NCBI GenBank assembly: GCA_029378245.1
Contig: JARKIF010000006.1
Coordinates: 2,666,001-2,730,000 of the forward strand
Direction of reading: 5' to 3'
DNA: 64,000 bases
Origin: Roridomyces roridus
Taxonomy: Eukaryota; Basidiomycota; Agaricomycetes; Agaricales; Mycenaceae
Below are positions 48,112 to 60,064 of the stretch, piece by piece. Every line of letters starts with the position of its first letter. Within the stretch, counting starts at the first letter, position 1. Position numbers and translations under genes: made by a program. The notes below the pieces were generated by a model. The model saw only the letters and a list, made by a program, of their open reading frames with translations, searched no databases and had not been told where the DNA came from.

Positions 48112-51100
48112 ATGCCAGACTCCACTGAACAGTCCATCTCGGTCCCCTCCAGCGACCCCAAGAAGAAGGAAGAGAAGAAGGACAAAGAAGAAGGCTCCTC
48201 CAAGCTCACAAAGGACGGCAAGGACAAAAAACCCGATGGCAAGGATGCGAAGGAGGGCGAAGGCGAGGAACTCGTGCGTCCACTACTCTTTTTGCAGAGA
48301 ATTGCTCACCAAGGCATGAATATTCAGTCTGAAGAGGATCTGCAGCTCAGGAACGAGCTCGAGATGCTCGCAGAGCGTCTAAAGGTGCGTACGCGTCCTG
48401 ACTTGGATCGTTTCCATTAAATTTCTTGCAGGAGTCCAACACCGGCCTGTACAGACCTGCCTTGGAGACTCTCCGGACCCTCATAAGAACCTCGACGTCC
48501 TCCATGACCTCTGTTCCAAAACCACTCAAGTTCCTCCGGCCGCTTTACCCCGATCTCCAGGCGCTGTACGAGACGTGGCCAGCTTCCGAGGACAAGGTGC
48601 GTTGACTTGGTTTGCACAATTCATCCTCTGACACGCTTCCAGTCCCTTTTTGCGGACATTCTCTCGGTCTTGGCCATGACTTACTCGGACACGCAACCCC
48701 GTGGAACGCTTCGTTACCGCCTTCTGTCTGCGTCTCTCAGACCAGCCAACTCTCCTCTCGCTGACCCTGGTACCTGGGGACACGAGTATGTCCGTCACCT
48801 TGCCGCGGAGCTCGGAGACGAGTTTGCCTACCGTGAGCAAGGCGACGCGGACCAGCCAGCGGCAGAAGCTGGCAAGGATGACGCGCCGGCCCAGCTGCAA
48901 CTTCCGGGAACCATCGAGGATCTCCGCGCCCTTGCCAAGGATTGCGCCGTGTTCTTGATAGGCCACAACGCAGAGCCTGATGCCGTCGATTTGCTGGAAG
49001 AACTGGAAATTGTCAATGAAATTGTTGATTTGGTGGACGAAAACACGTACAGCCGCGTGTGCCAGTACATGATTCGGCAAGTTGGATATTCGTCCGATAC
49101 TATTGTCGCTGACATCCGAACTAGCTGCGTAAATCTCCTGCCACCCCCCGACGACGTCTCTTTCCTCCGGACCGCCCACTCGATATATGTAAAGCACCAC
49201 AAATTCCCCGAAGCTCTGTCCCTGGCAATAAGGCTGGGCGATGTTACTCTGATTCGGGAAGATTTCAATGCGCCCGCCAACCCGTATGTTTGAAGCATGA
49301 CGCGTTTCAATGTGGCTCATTTTTCTTAGATTAATGAAGCGGCAATTGGCGTTCTTGCTTGCTCGTGCCCAAATACCCATCGAGTGGCTGCGTGCTCCGT
49401 CCGAAAACCCTGAAGATGAAATCGACATTGAGGATGAATTCCCCGAGGACTTGCGGGAATGTCTGAGCAACACGCGACTAAGCGGCCATTTCCGTGACTT
49501 TGGCAAGGAGCTGGGGGTCACTGATCCCAAGAGCCTCGAGGACGTGTACAAGACACATCTGGAGAACACACGTATGTCGTCCAATGTACACCAAGTCGGT
49601 GATTTGACGTTTCATAGGACCGAACGCTTTGGCGAACGTGGATTCTGCACGGGGCAATCTTGCGGGGACCTTCGTCAACGCGTTCGTCAACGCTGGATTT
49701 GGCAACGACAAGCTGATGGTCGAGGCCGAGGAGGGCAACAGCTGGGTTTACAAGAACAAGGACCACGGTACGTTGACTTTTCTAAACCCAGTTCACAACT
49801 GATCTTCTTTTAGGCATGATGAGCGCCACTGCTTCGCTCGGTCTGAGTTTACTTTGGGACACTGACCTTGGTCTGAGTCACATCGACAAGTATACCTACT
49901 CGGCCGAGGAATACATGAAGGCCGGCGCGCTTCTTGCCACGGGTATTCTCAGTAGCGGGGTGCGCACCGAGGCCGACGTTGCCAAAGGTCTTATCGGCGA
50001 GTACGTCGACAACAAGTCTGTGCCGCTCAAGACCAGCGCCATCATGGGCCTGGGAATGGCGTACGCTGGTTCGCACCGGGAGGATCTCCTGCAGCTTCTG
50101 ATCCCACACATCTCCGACGATGTTTCGATGGAGGTTGCTAGTCTTGCAACTCTCGCCCTCGGCTTCATCTTCGTAGGAAGCGAGAATGGCGAGATCACGA
50201 GCACCATCCTGCAGACGATCATGGAGAAGGCGGAACGGACCGACGGAGGTCTCGATGAGAAATGGGCCAGGTTTATGGCGGTGGGCTTGGGGCTTTTGTA
50301 TCTCGGTCAGTTGATGTCCATTGAATTTTACTCGGTTCCTAATGTTTTCTGTCCAGGTCTACAAGACGCGTCAGACACGACTATCGAGACGTTGAAGGCT
50401 ATCGATCACCCCATCTCCAAGACGGCCCAGATTATCGTCATCTCGTGCGCTTTTGCGGGCACCGGAGATGTTCTCAAGGTGCAGACGATGCTGCACCATT
50501 GTGATGACCACATTGTCGTGAAGGAGAAAGAGGACGAGAAGAAGGATAAGAAGGAAGAACCCGCCGCAGCGGCAGCGACCCCGGCGGCATCGGCATCGGC
50601 TGATGGAGCCAAGGAGGAGCCGAAGCCGGAGGTCAAGCAGGACGACACCTTCCAGTCCTTTGCTGTTCTTGCTGTTGCCTTGATTTCGATGGGCGAGGAT
50701 ATCGGTGCTGAGATGTCAATACGGCAATTCCACCACCTGGTACGTCTACAGCCCAGTTCTCATCCGTTTCTGACTCGTTTATGCAGATGCACTACGGTGA
50801 ACCGGTGATCAGGAAATCTGTACCTCTCGCTATCGGCCTCGTTAGCATTTCAAATCCCCAGCTTCCCATCCTGGACTCCCTGTCCAAGTACAGCCACGAC
50901 AATGACCTTTCGGTCGCCCTCAACGCTATTTTCGCCATGGGGCTTGTCGGTGCTGGGACCAACAACGCTCGGCTTGCTCAGATGCTCCGACAACTGGCGG
51001 GCTACTATTACAAAGAGCCCGACTGTCTGTTCATGGTCCGGATTGCACAGGGACTCGTTCATATGGGCAAAGGTACCATTGGACTGAATCCCTTCTTCTC

Positions 51101-51592
51101 CGACCGGAGCATCATGAGCAGGCCAGCGATCGCAGGTCTGCTGGCGACTCTGACGGCGTTCACGGATGCCAAGCACTGTAAGTCGCTCCTCACCTTGTTA
51201 CTTCCTGAGCTGACTGGGTTCAGTCATTCTCGATAAATACCACTGGATGATGTACTTCCTCGTCACCGCCATGTACCCTCGCTTCTTGATCACGGTGGAC
51301 GAGGAGCTGAACAGCAAGCCCGTCACTGTCCGCGTCGGACAGGTTCGTTACTCAGCTGCCCGAATTGTTTATCCTTCTGACGCTTTCGCAGGCCGTTGAC
51401 GTTGTGGGCCAGGCCGGGAAGCCACGAACAATCTCCGGGTTCCAGACGCATCAGACGCCAGTACGGTTGGCGACGACTGAGCGTGCCGAGCTGGCAACTG
51501 AGGAGTTTATACCGTTCGGCCACGTACTGGAGGGAGTGGTTATTCTACAAAAAAATCCTGGGTGGGAGAAGGAGGACAAGATGGAATTGTAG
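48112..51592 (+). CDS. RPN1: 26S proteasome regulatory subunit RPN1 (PSMD2)
   Basis: Non-ATPase scaffold of the 19S base that binds ubiquitin-like domains and the Rpt ring. Start [20 protein letters not shown] with a Lys/Glu-rich N-terminus, then [35 protein letters not shown] and [11 protein letters not shown], the conserved opening of RPN1. The PC-repeat (proteasome/cyclosome) toroid follows: [69 protein letters not shown] and [18 protein letters not shown]. An acidic/Ala linker ([18 protein letters not shown]) precedes the last helices and the C-terminal VKVNVGQAVDV-like strand region ([20 protein letters not shown]). It ends EKEDKMEL. Ten or so introns of about 50 nt. Full-length with no frame damage. 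Confidence 0.96.
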
Positions 51593-51747
51593 TTGCGTAT
51601 GCGAATAATATAGAAATCTTTGCTTCAAGTTCAAGTGCCCAGCCACATGAGATCGACGGTCATTCGTTGCCGAGGCCTCCTTGCCGAAGGCCGAGGCGCA
51701 GCAAATGCAAATCCCTTTTTCCTCTGTACATCCACCACACTCGTTAC

Positions 51748-53791
51748 ATGCTGCTCAATCTCCCTGCTTCGCTCGTTTCTTACCTTCTCCTCACCATCGC
51801 CTCCGTCCGGGCCGCCGATTACCACTGGCCTTCACTCCAATATGATGCTCTAGAGGATTTTCTGTACGAAGGGCAACGACCGGATGGCTCGAATATGGCA
51901 CAACTAGTAACCCCTTGTAAGCTACGAGGAGGTGTCAACACCACTGTTGCTGCGGAATGGGTTCGGTTGGTGCGTCGGCATATAGCCTTGACACAAATCA
52001 TTTCGTCTCAATTTCTTAGGTGTACCATGATATTGCTTCGCACAACGTAGCGGACGGAACGGGTGGTCTGGATGGGTCTATATTCTTTGAGACGGACAGG
52101 GTGGAGGTGAGCCTCTGTTTTGCAGCCTGTTCCGTCGATCTGAACGGTCTCAGAACAACGGGCCGGGCATGAACAATACTCTCAGTGACTTTTCGGGTTT
52201 CCCGAGCAAGTATATCACCCGCGCCGATATCATTGCCATTGCTACAGTGTGGGCAGTCGCAACATGCGGAGGCCCCGTTATCCCTGTGCAGGGCGGCAGA
52301 ATCGATGCTAATTCTGCGGGTCCTTATGGCGTTCCAAACGCTACGGACACCCAACAGTCTATCGTTGACACCTTTACCCACCAGGGATTCAGCACCCAAG
52401 AGATGATCCAGCTTGTTGCATGCGGGCACACGCTTGGTGGTGTACGATACCCCGACTTTCCCGACATTGTGCCAGCAGGTTCAAATCCTAGTGCCACTGT
52501 TGTCGACTCGTTCGATGACACTCACACGTTCGACCACAATATGTGTGTCTAGCTTATGTTCTAAATTTCGCATCGTGCTTACATCTTTCTAGTGTCTCTG
52601 CGTACCTCGACGGCACCACTGTCGATCCGCTCATTGTGAACAATGCGTCCTCCGCATCTGATTTACTGGTCTTCAGCATCGACGGCAATGCGACGATGCA
52701 AAGGTGTGCGACTTTTTCACTGATCTGCAACCTCGAATTGACGGCCTCGAATAGCATGAACACCGCGGAATCTTTCGCCTCGACTTGCAGTACAGTGTTT
52801 ACCAAGATGCTCAACACAGTACCCTCCGGAGTTCAACTAACGGATACAATCGATCTTTTGCCCGTGAAAGTATCGACTTCGTCGGTGCAGCTTACGATTG
52901 GTTCCAACTCCCAGCTGCAGTTCCAAGCCGCCGTTCGGGTGAGTTGTATTTACAGGTTCATGCGCCTGGCTGACGATACGACAGCTTCAGGTCCCTGGCA
53001 GCAACACCAAAGTGCAAATGTACTGGTGCGACCGCTACGGGAGCGACGCCAACTGCGCGTCGGGGCTCAAGCGTTTTGCGTCTTCCGGATCGAGCTCGAC
53101 GGTGTCTTCACCGGTATCGGAAGCCATGAATGCCACGCTGAAAAAGTACCAGTTCGTTGTTCCTATTGACCCAAGCCAGAGCATCTCCGAGTTCTGGTTT
53201 GTCGTCGACTATGGCAATGGCACGACTTTGGTGGCGGACAACGGCGGGACAAACTACGTTGTTGATCAGGACCAGGTCCTGTGGGTTCCCAGCATGAGCC
53301 AGGCCAAGTCTGTGCTCACTGGTGCGGACGCGGTATTTGTTACTGCTGCCGTACGTTTCCGACCTTCAACTTTACTTGTTGCTTACCTCTTCTCGTAGGT
53401 CAAAAACACCAACACACCCTCCCGAGTTTACATGGACTGTTTTGGCCGTGCTACGACCAACTACATTGCCGCCAACGCGACCTACGACCTGCAGCTGAAC
53501 ACAAGCATCCCTTCGGTCGCGGGTTACAACTTTTACACCGGCGTGGCGACGTTTGACTTTGGGGCAACCATGTCCTTTGATTTGCACAGCGTGGCGGAGA
53601 ACGGGACGTCGTATGCGGACATGTACCGTCAGGAGGGGCTGATTGGGGTCTCCTTGGCGCCTGCTTCGACTGTGAACACGACCAAGTCGTCGTCTGTTGG
53701 CGGGGACAGTGGTGCTGGGATTCTGGCGCCGAGGTGGGGAGTGGGTGTGGGCCTGGGGATACTGGCCGTGCTGGGCTTGAGTTACTCATGA
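51748..53791 (+). CDS. Secreted class II-like heme peroxidase (AA2-like)
   Basis: H2O2-dependent oxidoreductase. Signal peptide MLLNLPASLVSYLLLTIASV. The distal site is WVRLVYHDIASHN (catalytic Arg and His of the RLxFHD motif), with DGTGGLDGSIFFE giving a calcium/structural Asp-Gly-Ser cluster. GFPSKYITRADIIAIATVWA precedes the proximal-heme motif IQLVACGHTLGGVRYPDFP (His ligand). The second half, about 300 residues, is not peroxidase: N-glycosylation sites, TIGSNSQLQFQAAVRLQVP and VYMDCFGRATTNYIAANATY suggest a beta-sandwich extension. The hydrophobic tail (WGVGVGLGILAVLGLSYS) suggests GPI or membrane anchoring. I see no obvious Mn-binding acid trio or surface catalytic Trp, so a ligninolytic role is not supported. 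Introns are short; one near 51969-52018. Probably cell-surface. Confidence 0.85.
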
Positions 53792-53968
53792 TCATTCTCT
53801 ATCTAATACAGCTCACGGACATCTACACAATACATAAGTACCTCTTTGCATTTGAAAAGAACATTTCCCAAAAGAGAAGTGACGTCGTTAATTGCTAGTA
53901 TCTCGATCACGCGTATAAAGGAGACGCTCTGGGTCACGTTGGTTCGTTTCTGCTTCTTCACGCCCACC

Positions 53969-55335
53969 ATGCTCGGTGTGCTCAATATCGCCAATACCCT
54001 CGCCCTCGTCGCCCTCTACCTCCAAGGCGCTTTCAGCCCCTCAGTCGCATATCTGAACCAAAACATCGCTACCCCCACCATAGACTGCGCTGCTCGCGTC
54101 GCGTCCACCTCCTACACGTGGTTCGTCAAGAGCCCCCTTTCCCTTCCCGCTCCCCCCGCGCCCCCTCAAGGTTTGTCGAGGCATCCACGCCATTGTTTCA
54201 TCCACTGATCCTCTCTTCAGTCGCCTCCAGTGTCGTCGCCATCGCTCTACCTCAATATCAATACGGACCCCAACCATTTACCAATTCCAATCTCCACTGG
54301 GCAACTTCCAGTTCTCCCATCACCGACATCTTCTGGGCAATCCCCACGCCCACCACGGCTGCGACCACTGCCTCACTGGCCCTTTCTATCTTTCACGCTA
54401 TTATCCAAGACTCTTCCTCTCCCTCGCCCAGCGCACAGGCCCAGGAACTCGCTCTGTGGCATCCGGACAACTCGCACTCGGACAACTCGCACCCGCACAA
54501 CTCGCACGGTCGCACGTTACAGTTCTTGCAGTTCTTGCGGCACCTTCTCCAACTTACCATGGGCGCAATCTTGCTCCTTGTACTCTCCCACGCCCTCCGT
54601 CCTCACGTGCCTTGCGTGGTAGTCAGGCGTTTCGACGGACGTTGGCAAATCGACATTGTCTTCGTCAACACCGGGACTGCCGCACCGCAAGAGGCTGCGG
54701 TTATCCCGATAGAAGAGATTGCCGTTGAAGACGAGAACGCTGAGGAGGAGCCCGCTGCTGAAGGAGAGATGGACGACCCCGCTGCCGTACCTGATGAAGC
54801 TGAAGTTGCCGCTGCCGAAGAAGCCGGCCCAATCGACGGAGAAGAGCTGGACGAAGAGCCCGTCATCGAGGAAGTGGACGAAGCAGCGCTGGAGGACGCC
54901 GCTGAGCAGGAGCCCGCTGCTGAAGGAGAGGTGGAAGCCGCCGCCGAGGGAGAGCTCGCTGCTCTGGAGGAGCCCGCCACCGTGCAGGATGAAGTTGCGG
55001 CTCAGGAAGACGTTATCGAGGAAGAATGGCAGCTACCCGTCGTCGACGATGCACTCGCCGCCGCTAGTCACGACGTGGCAATTCCCGGTTCCCCTCCTTG
55101 CACGCCCAAGCGTCCCCACACGCTCAATCGGCCATTCCCTGAGCCACAAACGCCACCGACACCGACACCTCTGCCGCAAACCCCGCCCCGTCAGTGGCTG
55201 GCTACACCAGCCCCCGGGACGGGAACCGTTAGGCGCTGGCGCTACCTCGGACAGGTCGGCGTCCGGAACGTCGTCACACCATTGGCAGCCGCTCTTCAGA
55301 ATGCAGCGGAGCGTTTGGAGAAGTGGGTGGCGTAG
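53969..55335 (+). CDS. Acidic, repeat-rich membrane protein, function unknown
   Basis: No family recognised. Start MLGVLNIANTLALVALYLQG gives a hydrophobic N-terminal segment (signal anchor). One intron (about 54170-54221) follows APPAPPQ. Then come a Thr/Ala/Ser-rich part, three copies of a 15-base unit encoding a His/Asn/Ser repeat (54464-54509), and a second hydrophobic helix (LTMGAILLLVLSHALRPHVP). About 130 residues of Glu/Ala-rich repeats follow (EEPAAEGEMDDPAA, EEPVIEEVDEAALEDAAEQ), then a Pro/Thr-rich linker (PQTPPTPTPLPQTPPRQW) and a basic amphipathic C-terminus (VRNVVTPLAAALQNAAERLE). Low-complexity composition, no frame damage. It might be lineage-specific. Topology suggests an acidic domain on one side of a membrane. 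Confidence 0.7.
54464..54509 (+). repeat. Three 15-bp tandem repeats inside the acidic membrane protein
   Basis: Units of the form (g/c)gacaactcgca(c/..)tc, each encoding a five-residue D/H-N-S-H-x block. Confidence 0.7.
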
Positions 55336-55590
55336 TAGGGGCTCTTTTCCTCTTGGGGTTTATATATGGGCACGGTGAATATAATTCGAATATTTCTGTG
55401 TATCTTTGGAATCTATCGCACATCTGGGGCCATTGAGAGGGATTTGAACGTATTCAAGAAAGGATAATATTGACAAGGGTATAGTAATTCACCAATCGCA
55501 GACGACAACCCAAGCAGGGCCAGCACTAGCAGCGAACGTCAGTAACCAGCGGAAGCAGGAACACGTGGACGTACACGTCGTGACAACACT

Positions 55591-57365
55591 TTAGGCTCGA
55601 ATTGGCCTCGGATCTTGTGCGATATGGTGACAAGAAAGTTGGGCGTCCCCGACAGTCTTGATGATTCCTACCAGTCGCACCCGGAGTATACGAGCCTCTA
55701 TCGTGTCGTCGTTGGCGCTGCTTTGACTGCTTCTACTGGTTGTCGTCGTCGAATCTGGCGTGGGAGAGGAAGATGTATCTAGGCACGGTCAGATTGCAGA
55801 ACGACCGAGGCGTAGTTCTAGCACTGACCATCGTCGGCGGGCCCAATAATGGAGCCTGCGCGACAGTTTGCGAGTAGCGGGTATCTGTGGAAGGTTAGAC
55901 AAAGACCACGGCTGTGCAAAGGAGAGCGCACAATGTAGACGTAACCGTAGAGTAGGATGAGAGGAGCTACAATAAGCTGGGCAATATTGATCAGCGGTGG
56001 GAGGGAGGAAGACGCAAGGCACTCACAAATTTCTGGGCCAGAGGAAGTATGTCCCAAGTCTGCAAACACGAAATGCAAGCGGCTCGCAGCGTACGGGTGA
56101 CGGGACCGAAGTCTCGAATCTGTCGCATTTTCCATCGTAGGTAACCGCGCATCCATCCCCGAACAACGTGTCGCAGGACACGTCTGGACTGTTTGGACGA
56201 AATATAGTCCCAGAAAAGTCGATGTGGCATGGCTTGATGTAAACAGCAGAATGCCAACGGGTGCGCGATAGCGCCCGCCATGAAAGAGAGGCCAAGCATA
56301 ATGAACCAGATTTTCCATAACCGTATGAAGTAGTACCAGCTGGTGGCTGCGCGCCCGAGATTCTTCGCGCTGGCTTGGAAGATGTAGAGGAGGACGAGGG
56401 CAGCGACCATGATAGAGTACATGATGCCGATGCTGACGACGGTCTGAACGCACGTCCGGTGTAAGCAAAACTGCTGTTACTGGTTAACCTGAAGGACTCA
56501 CCGAGATTTCCGGGAAATGCAAGGTCGCCGTCGTGGACAAGTAAGACAGGAAACGGACAAGTTGTCGATGCACGTCACGAATGCTGGAGGCTCCAACAAG
56601 GTAGTAATGCATCCAAAACACCCAATTCATCCGAGAAGACGACCCTATCGTTGCAGCAGACACTAGTAGCATGGGGACGAAGATCTCGGTTGCTAAGGAT
56701 GGTTGGGATAGGGCGCGGCGGAGGCGGGACACGACGAAGATGCCGACGCAATGGCTCGCAATGCCGACGAGGAGGACTTTGAGATATTGGAGCCCGTAGG
56801 CGGATATGTGCGATTCGAGGGAGTAATAGAGCGGCCACGCGTCGAGCAAGAACCGTTCGATGGCCGTTATGCTGGGGTCGATGAATGAACCGAAATTGAA
56901 CTGTATTGAGACGTTATCGGTGCTCAGCAGCGCGAGGACTGCCGAGAAGAAAAAGGTGAGACCGAGGACCGAAGTCCAGGGACGGCGGCGGGTCGAGGGC
57001 GACTTTGCAACGGGGTCTGGTGGAGGTGGGTCGCACGGAATATAATCGACGCTGGATTTGGGGCGAAGGATGCAGTAGAGGACGAGCATAATGACGATTC
57101 CTGCGTAACCCATGGCGGCGGCGACATACGGAAAAGAGGTCGGTTCGCTCGAGGGGATGCATCTCGTGGGTGGCAGGAACAATGGAATCGTTTTCGTGGG
57201 CGTAAAGGAATTGGGGATGGTCGGAGTGGGTACGACGGTGTTCTGGGTCGTGGACGGGCTGAACTTGACGAAGCCAATCGCGACTTGAACGCCAACGTGG
57301 AAGCCATGAGCGAGGCCTGTGAAGGGGTTGGAGCGGAGCAGGGTGTTGAGCAGAGACGAGGGCAT
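55591..57365 (-). CDS. Multi-span membrane protein, function unknown (copy 1 of an inverted pair)
   Basis: Start MPSSLLNTLLRSNPFTGLAH (ATG at 57365). A Thr/Pro-rich outer segment is followed by hydrophobic helices: AAAMGYAGIVIMLVLYCIL, VLGLTFFFSAVLALLSTD, IERFLLDAWPLYYSLESHIS, YLKVLLVGIASHCVGIFVVS, IFVPMLLVSAATIGSS and GIMYSIMVAALVLLYIFQAS. The helix WFIMLGLSFMAGAIAHPLAF, a basic stretch and a last helix (IAQLIVAPLILLYGYVYIV) follow. Exons joined near 55800-55880 lead to a Thr/Ser-rich cytoplasmic tail (DTSSSPTPDSTTTTSRSSQS) ending DPRPIRA. About eight membrane segments. I do not recognise the family. A homologous copy, partial in the window, lies on the opposite strand at 63334-64000. It shares a 160-base divergent promoter with the GH20 gene. 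Confidence 0.72.
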
Positions 57366-57524
57366 GTTGTGGTACTGAATCAAGACATGTCAGCCACCCG
57401 GCAGCAAGCAAATTCAGACTGGTCCGGCCGCCCGGGCCGGCACCACCTTACAGTTACACACACATGAGCTCAACATGAGCTTCCTTCCGAAGTCGTTCTC
57501 TGACCTCAACAGGTCGTCCAGGGA

Positions 57525-59760
57525 ATGTCCAGGGATATTCTCCTCTGCACGTTACTCCTCATTCTCGCCCCGAATGTTCAAGCTACCATCCATCCGCAAA
57601 TTCCTTCTCTGGCCTCTTTCACGGAATCCAATGCACCTGGTTTTCTCTTCTCAACTTCGGCCCGCATTGTAGTGGACTCCAACCACCAAGAATCTGGTGC
57701 ACCCGGACCCTCCCTGCTTAGCTACGCCGAAACCTTTCGGCAAGACCTGATCTGGCTCACTGGCTTTACTTCCGTGCCAGAAGTTACAACAGGCAGCGAC
57801 GGCGCTGTCTCTGCCTCTCCGAGCATCTTTCTGACATTGGGCGCCTCGAATCACACCTACTTCAATGGAGTCCCAACGCAGGAAGGATACGACTTCCTCA
57901 TCAACGAAAAGGCATACATAATCAAGGGGAGCGGGGCTCTCGGTGTGTGGTGGGGTACGTGGTCCCTTATCAGATATATTTTGCTTAATATGCCCCAGGA
58001 ACTAGATCGCTGTTACAGCAACTGGCTCTGAATTGTGCAGCGAATGGTTCGTGCACCATACCCGCTGGGTCAGGCTCCGATGCTCCGGGATGGGAGGTCC
58101 GCGGGTTCATGCTCGACGCTGCCCGTCATTGGTTCGAGCTTCCGTTTCTAGGTATGTCAGGTCTGCGATCATTTGCGTTTGCTCATCTCTGTAGCCGACC
58201 TCTGCATATACGCGAGCTTTTTCAAGATCCAGAGCTTTCATCTCCACGCATCCGACAATATTTGGGACCAGAATATCATCTCTGGGCCAAATTGGCGCGA
58301 CTTGTATTCGGCGTTTCGATTCCAGCCTGCAGCTGGGTCACCGATTGCTGGGATCGTTGAGCTGAAGAACGAAACTTGGACAAAGGAGGGATTTGCTGCC
58401 CTTCAAGAGACTTGTGTTGCGCATGGAGTTACTATCGTGCCAGAGGTAGACACTCCAGGTTAGTGATGGCTCGAATAGTCAGTACTCGGGACAATGAATT
58501 GACTGTATTCCAGGTCATTCCCTGGTGTTCAGTAAATGGAAACCTCAGCTCATGATTGCGAATGTGCCCGACCAGTTGAATCTGTCATACCCCGACACGA
58601 TTCCTACGATCAAGGCCGTCTGGGACGAAGTCCTTCCTTGGTTCGCTTCCCAGAGGTCTCCATCGGAGCAGACGAGTACGAGACATCTTTGGCCGACGTA
58701 TACATTTCGTTCGTCAATGAAATGTCCGACTACATAGCGGCTAAGAGCGGCAAGTCCATCCGGATCTGGGGAACGTACGAGCCGAGCTCTAGCATGTCTA
58801 TATCGAAAAACATCACCATCCAGCATTGGGACTTTCCGGGCGATTCGATACCTGTGGAGCTTATGCAGCAGGGGTATCGGGTCATCAACTCGGAGCAGAC
58901 GTTCTTGTATCTGGACGGGAAGACATCTGACGCGGGCCAGTTTCCTGTGGAGCTCGACCAGACGTTGATGTGGAGCGGGGCGCCAGGCGGTGGCGGATGG
59001 GCGCCGAATATTTTTACGAGGGACGATCCGTCCAACAATACAGATCCTGCCAATCCGTTCCTGCGTGGCTCGATTATGGCCTTGTGGAATGATTGGGGTG
59101 AGCATTGAGATCCTCGCGTTGGATTCGACTAACTTTTCTCAGGGAACAACGCTACCACCCCATTGGAGATATATTACCAGCTCGCGCGCAGTCTCGCGGT
59201 ATTTCGGGGAGAAGACGTGGGCGGGGTCGGGAGTGCGCGCAACCGAGCTTACGCAGGAACCAGTTCGATTCCGTATACGAGAGGCTCAATGGAGCCTGCT
59301 CCTGGCCAGAATCTGAATCGCGCCGTCAAGCCGCCGCATGCGAACAACATCATCTTTGACTATCCCACTGTTGCTGAGCCTACTGTGACCCCATTCGATT
59401 CTGTTGGGCCGCCGTATACGCTCAGTTTCACTATCCAGCCATCGCCCAACGCGTCGGGAATCATCTTGGCGGGCAACGACTCGATATTGCACGTCGAATC
59501 CCTAGCATTCGAGGACCCTTCGACTGGAGTTCACTACCCCCTCGCATCCTACCCCGGTCTTCCCGTGGACAAACCCACTGCGGTGGAGATCCACGCTACG
59601 CGGGAATATACCTATGCGCTTGATCGACGGAGAGGTGTTTTGGTGGATGACGGACTTGGACATTTGGGGAGAGTATATGAAGTCTGCGAACATGTCTTTT
59701 GCGGCGCCGTCTCGGTTCGTTGCGGCTGGACTGCGTAGTGTATCTCTCAGGGTTTCTTAG
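57525..59760 (+). CDS. Secreted beta-N-acetylhexosaminidase, glycoside hydrolase family 20
   Basis: Cleaves terminal N-acetylhexosamine, as in chitin breakdown or cell-wall turnover. Signal peptide MSRDILLCTLLLILAPNVQA. The N-terminal GH20b-like domain (GSGALGVWWGTRSLLQQLAL) leads to the (beta/alpha)8 barrel: WEVRGFMLDAARHWFELPFL, FKIQSFHLHASDN, TIVPEVDTPGHS, and the catalytic Asp-Glu pair in VSIGADEYE (about 58659-58685; most families have GGDE, here GADE). IRIWGTYEPSSS, ITIQHWDFPG and FLRGSIMALWNDWG follow. A C-terminal beta-domain ends LRSVSLRVS. One-base shifts near 58653 (just before the catalytic motif) and 59622 are required, with GH20-like sequence on both sides, so they are probably assembly errors. 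Six introns. Confidence 0.87.
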
Positions 59761-60064
59761 TCCTAGTCATTACCGGGTCCGTGTCGAGTCAAGAGCCAGG
59801 CGCGCACCGCCTATCGGCCGATGCTGAGTCACCCGTTGATGCAATAAAATCTCTTGAACGCGACCTTGCTTGTACTACATACCCCACGCCCTTCCCTCGT
59901 TCCAAGAGTGGTCTAGATATAATCCTCGTTTCGTTCTCCAACCTCAGGCGTCTCATAACCCTCCAGTGTAAGCTAGCTCGCTGGAATCTTGCATCATCAA
60001 TAACGTCTCTCTTTCTCAGTTGGCTCTGGTAACAACAACGACCAGTGGTAGCAGCAGTCTTTGC

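Noticed and set aside
55425..55455. tRNA-like T-loop (GTTCAAATCCC on the minus strand)
   Set aside because: No A-box, no acceptor-stem pairing and no anticodon arm at the right spacing could be found.
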